Shown piece after piece: positions 48,969 through 57,213 of a stretch of DNA of 64,000 bases. The notes below the pieces were generated by a model. The model was not told the DNA's origin and did no database searches. It saw only the letters and a list, made by a program, of their open reading frames with translations. How positions within the stretch are numbered: position 1 is the first letter of the stretch; each line of letters opens with the position of its first letter. A program made the translations under genes and the position numbers. Origin of the DNA: Geobacteraceae bacterium (GTDB lineage Bacteria; Desulfobacterota; Desulfuromonadia; Geobacterales; Pseudopelobacteraceae); the NCBI GenBank assembly GCA_013336525.1, contig JAAXTM010000002.1:682001-746000 (forward strand). The letters are read 5' to 3'.

Positions 48969-49229
48969 TTATTTGCTTTCTGGTATCCACTTGTACTTTG
49001 AGAAAGGAGAGAGTACAGCCCAGTTTTTGTTCACGTCTTCTTTTATCAGCAAATAGCAAGTTCCAGTTTTGGTATCAAAAACGCCAATTGATACATCGTC
49101 GTAACCAGTTTTATCAGGTTCTATATAGAGATAGCGGCCTGCGTTGTTTGAGAGATAATAGAGATACAAAAATACAGCCATCAGCAGCACCAAAAGCGCT
49201 TTGCATACTTCATCAAATGTAAGTTTCAT
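48969..49229 (-). CDS. Small membrane-anchored protein, unknown
   Basis: 86 residues. One hydrophobic segment at about 10-27 (KALLVLLMAVFLYLYYL) is followed by a soluble part with GRYLYIEPDKTGYDDVSIGVFDTKTGTCYLLIKE, which reads like a short beta meander. GGAGGG lies 5-6 bases before the ATG, so expression is likely. It stands in the small-gene patch next to yefM-yoeB; AT-rich codons differ from the surrounding operons. No family recognised. Confidence 0.65.
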   Translation of the reverse strand: MKLTFDEVCKALLVLLMAVFLYLYYLSNNAGRYLYIEPDKTGYDDVSIGVFDTKTGTCYLLIKEDVNKNWAVLSPFSKYKWIPESK

Positions 49230-49265
49230 TCATACCCTCCGGGGACAAAGGAGAAACGCACGGCT

Positions 49266-49454
49266 ATGGACAAGTTTACAAGCAAGAAAATTGTCGGTTC
49301 AGTTGAAGTCTCTGTTTCAAAATTTGGACGAGTTACAAAAACATCCATTACTATTCCGGGCGATTTTACTGATTTAGAAAATTGTGCTTTATGGAAAACA
49401 ACCTTACAGAAAGTAGAGAGCCTGTTACTGGAATCAGGCCTTATGCGGCCTTAA
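49266..49454 (+). CDS. Hypothetical 62-residue protein
   Basis: A short plus-strand frame: MDKFTSKKIVGSVEVSVSKFGRVTK, then an acidic FTDLENCALWKTTLQKVESLLLESG helix. AGGAG lies 12-13 bases before the ATG, a long spacing. Its 3' end overlaps the convergent zinc-ribbon gene by 14 bp. Composition is protein-like, not low complexity, but evidence is weak and I know no family. Confidence 0.4.
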   Translation: MDKFTSKKIVGSVEVSVSKFGRVTKTSITIPGDFTDLENCALWKTTLQKVESLLLESGLMRP

Positions 49455-49653
49455 TTTCTCTTTTTGGTATTGTTATTGTTTCGTTACATTCGGGACAAGT
49501 GAAAAACAGTACTTCGCCCGGATTATTAGGTGCAACTGCGAGGTTGATAGTGGCAGATTTACATGAAGGGCATACGAACTCTACGAACTCAAATGGTTCT
49601 CCGTTTTCGTCAGTGCTATGCCCAAAAGTCACTCTGATTTCTTCTTCTTCCAT
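49441..49653 (-). CDS. Small zinc-ribbon protein
   Basis: 70 residues. An acidic start MEEEEIRVTFGHSTDENGE precedes two Cys pairs, CPSC (about 29-32) and CPEC (about 53-56), spaced like a zinc ribbon. AAAAGGAGGAG lies directly before the ATG, a very strong ribosome site. It follows the attC-like hairpin on the minus strand, as a cassette gene would. Function unknown; nucleic-acid or protein binding is possible. Confidence 0.7.
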   Translation of the reverse strand: MEEEEIRVTFGHSTDENGEPFEFVEFVCPSCKSATINLAVAPNNPGEVLFFTCPECNETITIPKREIKAA

Positions 49654-49677
49654 TTTCCGCTCCTCCTTTTCTTGGGG

Positions 49678-49739
49678 GTATAACGTAGTGGGCGCTGACC
49701 TGACAGCTTTATCGGGCAGGTCTAGCGGCCTTGTTGGGT
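49678..49739 (-). other. Integron attC-like recombination site
   Basis: Read on the minus strand, a box ACCCAAC (49739-49733, perfect RYYYAAC) and a box GTTATAC (49684-49678) bracket an imperfect hairpin. The arms are GGGCGCTGACCTG (49690-49702) and CAGGTCTAGCGGCC (49717-49730), pairing at 12 of 13 positions. One unpaired T (49723) breaks the stem and the loop is 14 nt. An unpaired stem base, short spacers between boxes and stem, and about 62 bp total are the layout of attC sites. It contains the stop codon of the upstream lipoprotein gene and precedes the zinc-ribbon gene. No integrase gene is in the window. Confidence 0.55.
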
Positions 49740-50081
49740 ACTTTCTTGTTCAGATTTATTTCTCTGTGATTCTTTTGATGAACGTTCCAGTTCCTTCATG
49801 ATTTTATCGTTAACTACATTGTTACTTTCAGTTTTTTCCTCAGCAGATGAAGGCCTCTCTAAAACATCTTTGGGTACTGAAAATATGTAGTTATTCTGGA
49901 TTCGATCAAGATCCTTTTCAATCAGGCGCTTTTCCTCTCCAGTAGCAAAATCCCTTCGGAGCATCAAATCTCTTTCGCGCTTTTCTAACTCTGGATCAAA
50001 TTGTCGCCGATCTGTTAGAGGCAACTCGATACATCCGCTCAGAAGAAATAGAATTAGAAGTAATGGAAGCAATAGATTCAT
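49722..50081 (-). CDS. Small lipoprotein, charged coiled region
   Basis: About 119 residues from ATG 50081 (MNLLLPLLLILFLLSGC), with AAGAGAA upstream; the frame extends 17 codons further. The lipobox LSGC is at about residues 14-17. The mature part is highly charged and helical (RRQFDPELEKRERDLMLRRDFATGEEKRLIEKDLDRI) and ends in a Ser/Gln/Glu-rich tail. Probably an outer-membrane lipoprotein; no family recognised. The stop lies inside the attC-like site. Confidence 0.65.
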   Translation of the reverse strand: MNLLLPLLLILFLLSGCIELPLTDRRQFDPELEKRERDLMLRRDFATGEEKRLIEKDLDRIQNNYIFSVPKDVLERPSSAEEKTESNNVVNDKIMKELERSSKESQRNKSEQESTQQGR

Positions 50082-50112
50082 TTGGATTCTCTTTTCACCC
50101 AACTCGTTGTTG

Positions 50113-50140
50113 ACCGGTTCACGCGCGCGCATGAACCGGT
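50113..50140. repeat. 9-bp stem-loop upstream of the small lipoprotein
   Basis: ACCGGTTCA (50113-50121) and TGAACCGGT (50132-50140) are exact inverted repeats around a CGCGCGCGCA loop. A GTTGGGT box (minus strand, 50103-50097), like the one in the attC-like site, adjoins it. It could be an operator, a cassette-boundary relic or an upstream terminator; no T run is present. Confidence 0.5.
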
Positions 50141-50447
50141 GATCTACCCAAACAGAACATTTAGGCTGTGATCATTAAAAAGTATGTATTTAAGCAGGCC
50201 ATTGTTTAGGCAGCCTATTATGAATGCATTAATAATGCGCCTCACATTGATACACCTGTGAAAGTCGCAGAGTCAAGGAGTTATGAGGTTGAGCATCAAT
50301 AGTCTGACAGGATCCGGACAGGAATCTGATGGAGAGGTCAAACTCAAGTATAGCTGATTTGACGGGAGCATGTGAAAGGGATGGCGCATATTCTGGAATT
50401 ACCGCAGAAGAGGCATGCTATCAAAGGCAGCAACCAAAATATCGATA
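50141..50447. other. Intergenic stretch with no supported gene
   Basis: About 300 bp between the small lipoprotein and the oxidase-family gene. A short palindrome GCATTAATAATGC lies near 50225. A 65-codon plus-strand frame (50329-50526) runs into the opposite strand of the next gene and has no ribosome site, so I do not call it. I see nothing else. Confidence 0.5.
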
Positions 50448-50912
50448 CTATCGCCGCGCCTTGCCAGTTATATTATCGATGCTGATTCTGAAAACTCTCG
50501 TCTGTTCCCTGGCAGCATCGATATAGTTCAATCCTTCAGCTACAAATTCTGCAGAGTACTTCGGCAGCAGCCCCTCCAGCCCCAGCTGTTTTTCCTTATC
50601 AAAAACCTCTGCCGCCTTGCCTGAGACGACAACACTCTCAAAGCGGGTCGCGAACTGATCCGGCAGTACCTCGGTTTTTCCCACTACGCAAAACGACACC
50701 TTGTTGTTGGCAGCGAGATTTTCCAACTTGTGCCCTTCCACGGCGCAATGGAAATAGATGGCATTGTCAATAACACAGTAGCTGAGCGGGATGCCGTATG
50801 GCTGGCCGTCGGCATCGCAGGTGGAGAGGATGCCGTATTCGCCTCGCTCCAGCAGTTCTCTCGCCTCTGATTCAGCTATTCCTCTTTTTTTGTTGCGCAA
50901 TTCATGGCGCAT
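50448..50912 (-). CDS. Pyridoxamine 5'-phosphate oxidase-like (NimA-type) flavoprotein
   Basis: 154 residues. A split-barrel FMN fold: a helical start MRHELRNKKRGIAESEARELL is followed by YGILSTCDADGQPYGIPLSYCVIDNAIYFHCAVEGHKLENLAANNKVSFCVV, the usual pattern of the NimA/PdxH-like group. Such proteins bind FMN or F420 and reduce small aromatics or bind heme; substrate unknown. It overlaps the MFS gene end by 11 bp, so the two may be one operon. Confidence 0.8.
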   Translation of the reverse strand: MRHELRNKKRGIAESEARELLERGEYGILSTCDADGQPYGIPLSYCVIDNAIYFHCAVEGHKLENLAANNKVSFCVVGKTEVLPDQFATRFESVVVSGKAAEVFDKEKQLGLEGLLPKYSAEFVAEGLNYIDAAREQTRVFRISIDNITGKARR

Positions 50913-52098
50913 GATTGATCTCCTCTGGGTGCGTTTTCTTTACCCGCATCATCGATAAAAACAGCGCCGCAGTAATCAGTGAGACACTGCCTGCGGCAGC
51001 AAAACCTGTCGGGTAGCCGATCTGTTTCAGGACGATACCCATGGCGGTGGAACCGGCCATCATGCCGAGATAAATACAGCTATTGTACATCCCCATCGCC
51101 AATCCCCGCTGCACGGCCGGGACCAGTTCCGCAATCAGGGCGCCGATCGCGGTAAACGTCAGGGCCATTCCCACCCCCATGATAACCGCGCAGACCGCAA
51201 GGTGCACAAGCTGCACAACCTGTCCCAGCGCCAGCAACGACAACGCCAGACAGAACAGCCCGACCGCGACGAGAAAGCGGCGGTCAACACGGTCTGCAAG
51301 GCTTCCGATCGGTATCCTGCCGACAACATTGGTAACGGCCTGGGCGGCAAAGACAAGGCCTACCTGGGCCGGGTCATAGCCATGCCGAGTGGCGTAAAGC
51401 GGGAGAAAGGTAAGGAACACGCCAAAGCCTATACTGCTGCCGGCTGTCGCCAGCAGACAGGCAAGGAGACGGCGGTTGCGCAGCAGTTCCAGGCTGCCCG
51501 CCAGAGCGGCATGCAGGTCCGTACTGTGGCGTGGAGGGCCTTTGGGCAATATCAGCAAGGCCGAAAGTGCAACTACGACAAGCAGGCTTCCGGAAACGAA
51601 GAATACCTCGCGGAGACCCACTGTTTTTGCCAGATAGCCCCCGGAAGCCGGGCCGAGGGTCATGGCGATGTAGATGGCGGTGGTATACCAGCCATAGGCC
51701 TGACCAAGCCGGTTGGACGGCATGACATCGGCCACCAGCGAAAGCATGCCGGGGGCAAAGGCGGCCAGACCCGCACCGAAGAGGATATAGGCCGCTGCCA
51801 TCTGTCCCGGTTGGTGGCACTGCGTCACCAAAAATGAAGAGAGGGCTGCCGCTATCACCCCGGCAACAATCGGCAATTTACGGCCGGTGCGGTCGGCCAG
51901 CAGGCCGGCAGGAATAGACAGCAGCCCGGCCGTCAGCATGAAAGCCCCGTTAATAGTCCCTATCTGGGCCGGTCCGGCCCCAAGCGTCGCTGCGAACAAC
52001 GGCAGTACCGGAATGCGCAGATACATGCTGAAAAAGGCGGCGAAACCGATCAGACAGAGAAGCAGAAAAGGGGCAAGACTGTAAGTGTTTTTAACCAT
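50902..52098 (-). CDS. Major facilitator superfamily transporter
   Basis: 398 residues with 12 predicted membrane spans. The loop 2-3 motif reads GLLADRTGRKLPIVAG and the matching C-terminal-half loop reads GSLADRVDRRFLVAVG, both typical of the drug/metabolite:H+ MFS branch. Substrate not deducible. The flavin-type oxidase gene overlaps its 3' end. Confidence 0.9.
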   Translation of the reverse strand: MVKNTYSLAPFLLLCLIGFAAFFSMYLRIPVLPLFAATLGAGPAQIGTINGAFMLTAGLLSIPAGLLADRTGRKLPIVAGVIAAALSSFLVTQCHQPGQMAAAYILFGAGLAAFAPGMLSLVADVMPSNRLGQAYGWYTTAIYIAMTLGPASGGYLAKTVGLREVFFVSGSLLVVVALSALLILPKGPPRHSTDLHAALAGSLELLRNRRLLACLLATAGSSIGFGVFLTFLPLYATRHGYDPAQVGLVFAAQAVTNVVGRIPIGSLADRVDRRFLVAVGLFCLALSLLALGQVVQLVHLAVCAVIMGVGMALTFTAIGALIAELVPAVQRGLAMGMYNSCIYLGMMAGSTAMGIVLKQIGYPTGFAAAGSVSLITAALFLSMMRVKKTHPEEINHAP

Positions 52099-52206
52099 GT
52101 GAACCTGTCACCGGATGATAAGCGCCATTATTGATGCCGGACAATATTCCACGGCAGTTGTCATTTGGGCTGAACTTCGTTTCAGCCATTTGTGCCTCGC
52201 CGGTGG

Positions 52207-53151
52207 TCACCGTCCCGAAGGAGGCCTTCTCCTGAGTTCAATTTCCCCGTCATATTCGTAGAGCAGCGACGGGCTATCAGGGTAATGTTTGAGGCAGTTG
52301 CCGTCAATCATACTTTCGTTGAAGTTGGCATAGCAATAGCTGCAGCGGTAACGGCAGCTATTGTACATACCCATGTCCACTGATTCAACACAGTTGCAGG
52401 CGGAACGCTGGTTCTTGTCCTTCTTTGATGTCGCGTTGACTCCAAACAACTGCTGAATCAGGTTGCTGTCGATGCAGGCGCCGTGCATGATACCGATGTC
52501 TGCCAGCTCCACCTCCTCGCTGCAGGAGAATATCTGCAGGTCACGGCGGTCGGCGATCGTCTTGAAGCCCCGTGCAACCAGATCAAGCTCTCCGCTCTTG
52601 TCCGGCTTGGTGATATCCTCCAGCGTGATGCCGGTCCCTGCCAAAGCCCTGTTCAGCCGCCCCTGCCCCTTGCCGTAGAAATCGCAGAAGCTGAAAACAA
52701 GCCGGCTGGTGGCGTTTTCAAGTTTTTCCGCGATCAGCTCTGCCTGCTCGAGATGCCACGATACCGGCGTTGCACTGCTCAGAATGATCGGGTCGTAGCG
52801 CCACACAACCCGTTCCGGGCCGATGCGCCCGGCCAGCTCGACAAAGGTGTCGATTCGATCCTGCAGCGGTGGGACGTTCGGTTCGAAGTTTGTATTATAA
52901 GGATTGAGAGTGAATTGAAAGTAGTAGTTTATCCCGCGATCGTCCAACTCATTCAGGTGTTTCATGAGCGGCTGCGGATTTTTGGTCCAGAAACAGACCG
53001 CGTCCACATCTTCCGGTTTCAGGCTGAAGCCGGTAACCTGCCTGCTGTTGAAGGGGTTGACGCGGTAGAAGTATCCCTCCCGTACCCGCTTCATGAACCA
53101 TTCGGCATAGAAAGCCGGTATGTCGGTGCGTCTGCTGGCGGAAATTATCAT
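52207..53151 (-). CDS. DUF1848 family protein with C-terminal Cys cluster
   Basis: 314 residues. It starts MIISASRRTDIPAFYAEWFMKRVREGY, a strongly conserved DUF1848 opening, with DAVCFWTKNPQPLMKHL and WRYDPIILSS in the middle. The end has CNCVESVDMGMYNSCRYRCSYCYANF, whose CxxxCxxC-like spacing (CRYRCSYCYA) suggests an iron-sulfur cluster, perhaps of radical SAM-like type. Biological role unknown. It is followed 6 bp later by the pseudouridine synthase gene on the same strand. Confidence 0.85.
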   Translation of the reverse strand: MIISASRRTDIPAFYAEWFMKRVREGYFYRVNPFNSRQVTGFSLKPEDVDAVCFWTKNPQPLMKHLNELDDRGINYYFQFTLNPYNTNFEPNVPPLQDRIDTFVELAGRIGPERVVWRYDPIILSSATPVSWHLEQAELIAEKLENATSRLVFSFCDFYGKGQGRLNRALAGTGITLEDITKPDKSGELDLVARGFKTIADRRDLQIFSCSEEVELADIGIMHGACIDSNLIQQLFGVNATSKKDKNQRSACNCVESVDMGMYNSCRYRCSYCYANFNESMIDGNCLKHYPDSPSLLYEYDGEIELRRRPPSGR

Positions 53152-53157
53152 GGTTTA

Positions 53158-53880
53158 TCAGACGGAATCGGCTGTTGGCGTTTCTATTTTTCCCACCAGT
53201 CGAGTAAAAAACTCAGGGATGCCGGTTTCAAAGGTCAAGCGCCTGCCGTTGACCGGGTGGGTGAAAGAGAGTGATCTGGCATGCAGTGCCAGGGTGGCGT
53301 AGGGGTCGTTCCCCTTGCCGTATTTTTTGTCCCCCACGACCGGGTGCCCGCTTTCCGACATATGTACCCTTATCTGATGTTTGCGGCCGGTGAGCAGGTG
53401 GATTTCCAGCAAGGAGAACCCTTTAACTTCTTTCAGGGTCGTATATTCCGTATGGGACAGTTTTCCGGCAGTCGGATCGGGGGTGGAATAAACCGTAAAA
53501 GCGCTGTTTTCAGTCAAATAGCTGCTGATCGTGCCGGTTTTCGGCGTCAGCGAGCCATATACTACCGTCAGGTAGCGTTTTTCGGTTTCCTGCCAATGCT
53601 CCTGCAGGTAGATTTTGGCCGCTTCGCTCTTGGCAAAGATCAGGATGCCGGAGGTCTCGCGATCGAGGCGATGGACTATGTATATCCGGTTGCGCGAACG
53701 GGGATCCCCCTTGCGGACATAGTCATTGAGAATCGAGTGGGCGGTCCGAGATTTGTCTCTCTCAGTCCCCATAGTCAGCAGGCCGCACGGTTTTTCAACG
53801 ACGATGATATCCTTGTCCTCGTGAAGGACTGTAAGGCCTTTGGGTTGATATTTTGCCGGTTTGCGTTTCGTAGTTTGCAT
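53158..53880 (-). CDS. RluA-family pseudouridine synthase
   Basis: 240 residues. The active-site motif YIVHRLDRETSGILIFAKS carries the catalytic Asp; GRKHQIRVHMSESGHPVVGDKKYG and LHARSLSFTHPV complete the RluA family pattern. The N-terminal S4 domain is absent. It isomerises uridines in rRNA or tRNA; the target base cannot be fixed from sequence. Confidence 0.92.
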   Translation of the reverse strand: MQTTKRKPAKYQPKGLTVLHEDKDIIVVEKPCGLLTMGTERDKSRTAHSILNDYVRKGDPRSRNRIYIVHRLDRETSGILIFAKSEAAKIYLQEHWQETEKRYLTVVYGSLTPKTGTISSYLTENSAFTVYSTPDPTAGKLSHTEYTTLKEVKGFSLLEIHLLTGRKHQIRVHMSESGHPVVGDKKYGKGNDPYATLALHARSLSFTHPVNGRRLTFETGIPEFFTRLVGKIETPTADSV

Positions 53881-54058
53881 GGTATTCTTTCACATAAAGT
53901 TTTGTTTTTCCGGTTGCGTGTGGGGATCATTTAAACTAACATGCATGCAAATTTCAACCTATCATAAGTTTCATATGTGTTTCCGATTATCCCGCAACCA
54001 TCTCCTGCCGGAACACCAGTATTATAAAAAACAATAACTGTATGAGGGAGAACATATA

Positions 54059-55150
54059 ATGGATGAGCAGCTTCAGGCAACGCCGATCTGCGGTCGGCAT
54101 CGTGCTTTGAATGCCCTGATGGCGCCTTTTGGCGGCTGGGACATGCCGATTCAGTACGAGGGAATCATCGCTGAACACAGCTGGTGCCGCAGTCAGGCAG
54201 CACTCTTTGATATCTGCCATATGGGGGAGTTTATTTTCCAGGGCGATTTTGAGACCAGCGGCCTTGAGGAGGTATTTACCTTTTCGGTAAAATCGATTCC
54301 GGTAGGGCGCTCCCGCTACGGTTTTCTGCTCAACAAGCAGGGTGGGATTATCGACGATCTGATTGTCTTTCGTCTGACAGAGGACAAGGTGATGATCGTG
54401 GTCAACGCCGCCACAGCACCGAAAGATTTTGCCGTGATCAAAGAGCGGCTGAGGGGGGGCGCTTTTAGCGACATTACCGCTGCTACCGGCAAACTGGACC
54501 TTCAGGGACCGCTCTCCCGCTACGTTATGGTTGAGCTCATCGGGGAAGAGGTTGCCACGATCCCTTATTTCAAATTTATCACGATGAATATTCTCGGCGT
54601 TGAAGCTATTGTCAGCCGCACCGGCTATACCGGCGAGTTGGGATACGAAATTTTCATCCCGTCCGAGAAAGTCTGTGAACTGTGGGACCTGCTGCTGACG
54701 GATGAACGGGTCAAACCGGCAGGGCTTGGCGCACGGGATGTACTGCGCCTTGAGGTTGGCTATTCGCTTTACGGCAGCGACATTGATGAGGAGACTACAC
54801 CGCTTGAGGCGGGGCTGGAAGGGTTTGTCAACTTCGACAAGTCCTTTGTCGGCAAGGAGGCGCTGCTCCGTTTGAAGGAGCAGGGCGTAACGCGTCAGAA
54901 GGTGGCCTTTGAGGTTGCCGGCCGCCGTTCACCGCGTCATCATTATGAGATCTGCTCTGGCGAAGAAGCTGTCGGCTCTGTCACCAGCGGCGTGTTCTCG
55001 CCGATGCTCGGCAAAGGTATCGGCATCGGCTTTATCAAGCCGGAACTGGCATCTATCGGTACGCCCCTTACCATACGTCACGAGCGGGTCAGCATGGAAG
55101 CGACCGTATGTGAGCTGCCGTTCTTCAAGGGCGGCTCGGTGCGTTCGTAA
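54059..55150 (+). CDS. gcvT: Aminomethyltransferase (glycine cleavage T protein)
   Basis: 363 residues. GcvT moves the aminomethyl carbon from lipoyl-GcvH to tetrahydrofolate, releasing ammonia. APFGGWDMPIQYEGIIAEHSWCRS, FDICHMGEF, SRTGYTGELGYEIF, GLGARDVLRLEVGYSLYGSDID and TPLEAGL are all present in order. GAGGGAG lies 8 bases before the ATG. It opens the glycine cleavage operon; no glycine riboswitch was recognised upstream. Confidence 0.96.
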   Translation: MDEQLQATPICGRHRALNALMAPFGGWDMPIQYEGIIAEHSWCRSQAALFDICHMGEFIFQGDFETSGLEEVFTFSVKSIPVGRSRYGFLLNKQGGIIDDLIVFRLTEDKVMIVVNAATAPKDFAVIKERLRGGAFSDITAATGKLDLQGPLSRYVMVELIGEEVATIPYFKFITMNILGVEAIVSRTGYTGELGYEIFIPSEKVCELWDLLLTDERVKPAGLGARDVLRLEVGYSLYGSDIDEETTPLEAGLEGFVNFDKSFVGKEALLRLKEQGVTRQKVAFEVAGRRSPRHHYEICSGEEAVGSVTSGVFSPMLGKGIGIGFIKPELASIGTPLTIRHERVSMEATVCELPFFKGGSVRS

Positions 55151-55189
55151 TCTGGCATGTCTCTAAAAAACAAGACGTTACTCACGCTG

Positions 55190-55260
55190 CGACGCAACGA
55201 CGCAACGTAAACCTTAAACCAAGAATTTAAGTTTAAAGCCTTTCGTCGCGACGTTGCGTG
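55190..55260. repeat. Palindromic intergenic repeat between gcvT and gcvH
   Basis: ACGCAACGT (55200-55208) and ACGTTGCGT (55251-55259) are exact inverted repeats. The wider flanks (GACGCAACGA and TCGTCGCGACG; CCTTAAAC and GTTTAAAG) also pair imperfectly. It holds no gene. Confidence 0.55.
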
Positions 55261-55340
55261 AAACGATTTTCGGGCTGCCGTTTTGGTTGTTTTTTTAGAA
55301 AATTCAGTATTCTTATTCAAATACCAGGGAGGAAGAAACA

Positions 55341-55712
55341 ATGAGCATGTATTTCACCAAGGAACATGAGTGGGTTAAAGTTGAAGGAAATATCGGAACT
55401 GTAGGCATCAGTGAGCACGCTGCACACGAACTGGGTGACATCACCTTTGTGGAACTGCCGAAGATCGGCGCTGCCGTTAAACAGTTCGGCGTACTGGGAA
55501 GTATCGAGTCGGTCAAGGCTGCCAGCGATATATTCTCTCCGCTTTCCGGTAAGGTGATTAAGGTGAATGAAGCGCTGGATACAGCTCCGGAAGCGGTTAA
55601 CGAGAGCGCAGAAGATGCCGGCTGGATGGCTCAGGTCGAAATCGCCGATGAGTCGGAGCTGAAGAACCTGATGACGCAGGAACAGTACGACGATTATTTA
55701 AAAACATTGTAA
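55341..55712 (+). CDS. gcvH: Glycine cleavage system H protein
   Basis: 123 residues. The lipoyl attachment lysine is Lys59 in GSIESVKAASD; FTKEHEWVKVEGNIGTVGISEHAAHELGDITFVELP precedes it. GcvH shuttles the aminomethyl group between P and T proteins and its lipoyl group needs LipM and LipA, encoded downstream. AGGGAGGAAG lies before the ATG. Confidence 0.97.
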   Translation: MSMYFTKEHEWVKVEGNIGTVGISEHAAHELGDITFVELPKIGAAVKQFGVLGSIESVKAASDIFSPLSGKVIKVNEALDTAPEAVNESAEDAGWMAQVEIADESELKNLMTQEQYDDYLKTL

Positions 55713-55721
55713 AAACCATTA

Positions 55722-55846
55722 TCCACGAAAGACACGAAAGACACTAAAAAACACATGAATTTGACATCATACTAAGAGAGTTTTTTAAGTTTATTGATCC
55801 ATTACGTTTTAGTCTCTCTTTCGTGTTTTTAGTGCATTTCGTGGAC
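55722..55846. repeat. Palindrome-bounded repeat between gcvH and gcvPA
   Basis: The left arm TCCACGAAAGACACGAAAGA (55722-55741, continuing CACTAAAAAACAC) pairs with the right arm TCGTGTTTTTAGTGCATTTC (55821-55840, continuing GTGGA). The arms differ by a few bases, and about 65 bp of AT-rich sequence lie between. It is about 125 bp with no ORF, consistent with a MITE-like intergenic repeat. Confidence 0.7.
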
Positions 55847-55866
55847 AAAAGATTGGAGAATTTAAT

Positions 55867-57213
55867 ATGAACGACAGCCATTACTGTCCGCATACGCCTG
55901 AGGAGATTCAGGAAATGCTATCAACAATCGGTGTTGCCAGCGTTGAAGAGCTCTTTGCACCGATTCCGACGGAACTCCGTGCCAAAACTTTCAATATTCC
56001 ACCAGGTATGTCCGAGTTTGAAACATACAGCAGGATGCAGGCTATTGCCGGAGAAAACAGCCAGGGGATGACCAACTTCATCGGTGGCGGGTTCTACGAC
56101 CACATCATCCCCTCCGTTGTGGATCATCTCTCCGGTCGTGCGGAATTCTATACCGCCTATACCCCGTACCAGCCGGAATGTTCCCAGGGAACGCTGCAGG
56201 CGCTGTTTGAATATCAGACCGCCATCTGCCGTCTGACCGGGCTGGATGTCTCCAACGCATCGCTCTACGACGGTGGTACCGCCTGCGCCGAAGCCGCGAT
56301 GATGGCGCTCCGCGTGACGGGCAGAAACAAAATAGTTGTAGACGGCTGCGTCAGCCCCTTTTCCCGTCAGGTACTGAAGACCTACCTCTTCAATCTGGAT
56401 GTGGAGGTTATCGAAATTCCACCGCTGGACGGGCTGCTCAATCGTGAAGAACTGGCTGCCGTGCTTGATGACAGTGTGGCTGCCGTGCTGGTGCAGAACC
56501 CAAACTTCTTCGGCTCTATCGAGGATTTTACCGCTTTGGCAGACCAGGTTCATGGCACTGGTGCGCTCCTGATCGGTTCGGTCTACCCGATCGCACTCGG
56601 CATTTTGAAATCTCCCGGTGAGATCGGCATTGATATCGCTGTTGGTGACGGCCAGAGTCTTGGTAACCCTCTTTCATTTGGTGGCCCCTCCTTCGGCTTC
56701 ATCGCCGCCAAAAAGAGTTTGATCCGCAACATGCCGGGTCGAATTGTCGGCGAAACCGTGGACCGAAACGGCAAGCGCGGTTATGTGCTGACGCTGCAGG
56801 CCCGTGAACAGCACATCAAGCGCCACAAGGCGACCTCGAATATTTGCAGTAACCAGGGGCTCTGTGCCCTGCGCGGCTTGATATTTCTCTCATCCGTCGG
56901 GAAAGAGGGGCTTGCCGAACTGGCACGTCTGAATCGCGATAAGGCCGAGTACGCCAAAGCGCTGCTGACAAAGATTCCCGGGGTGACTGTGCTGCTATCA
57001 GCTGTTACCTTCAATGAATTTACCATCTCCATGCCGAAAAACGCCGATGGCGTGGTGCTGGGTCTGCTTGAAAAGGGGATTGCAGCAGGAGTGCCGCTGG
57101 GGCAGTATTACGAGGGGTCGGAGAATTGTATGGTGGTGACTGTGACCGAGAAACGGACAAAGAAGGAAATCGACCTGTTTGCCAAGGAGCTGGAGGTGGC
57201 GTTATGCAGCTGA
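55867..57213 (+). CDS. gcvPA: Glycine dehydrogenase (decarboxylating) subunit 1
   Basis: 448 residues; the N-terminal half of P protein, split in this lineage. [20 protein letters not shown] and [49 protein letters not shown] are typical. [38 protein letters not shown] and [25 protein letters not shown] follow. It forms a heterotetramer with subunit 2. GGAGAA precedes the ATG; it overlaps gcvPB by 10 bp. Confidence 0.97.
   Translation: MNDSHYCPHTPEEIQEMLSTIGVASVEELFAPIPTELRAKTFNIPPGMSEFETYSRMQAIAGENSQGMTNFIGGGFYDHIIPSVVDHLSGRAEFYTAYTPYQPECSQGTLQALFEYQTAICRLTGLDVSNASLYDGGTACAEAAMMALRVTGRNKIVVDGCVSPFSRQVLKTYLFNLDVEVIEIPPLDGLLNREELAAVLDDSVAAVLVQNPNFFGSIEDFTALADQVHGTGALLIGSVYPIALGILKSPGEIGIDIAVGDGQSLGNPLSFGGPSFGFIAAKKSLIRNMPGRIVGETVDRNGKRGYVLTLQAREQHIKRHKATSNICSNQGLCALRGLIFLSSVGKEGLAELARLNRDKAEYAKALLTKIPGVTVLLSAVTFNEFTISMPKNADGVVLGLLEKGIAAGVPLGQYYEGSENCMVVTVTEKRTKKEIDLFAKELEVALCS

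Noticed and set aside
50329-50526. 65-codon plus-strand frame before the oxidase-family gene
   Set aside because: It runs antisense into a well-supported gene and lacks a ribosome site.
53881-54058. Possible glycine riboswitch upstream of gcvT
   Set aside because: I could not find the conserved glycine aptamer core or a following expression-platform hairpin in the 178-bp leader.
53987-54220. 77-codon minus-strand frame over the gcvT start
   Set aside because: It overlaps the gcvT coding start and leader in antisense and shows no family features.
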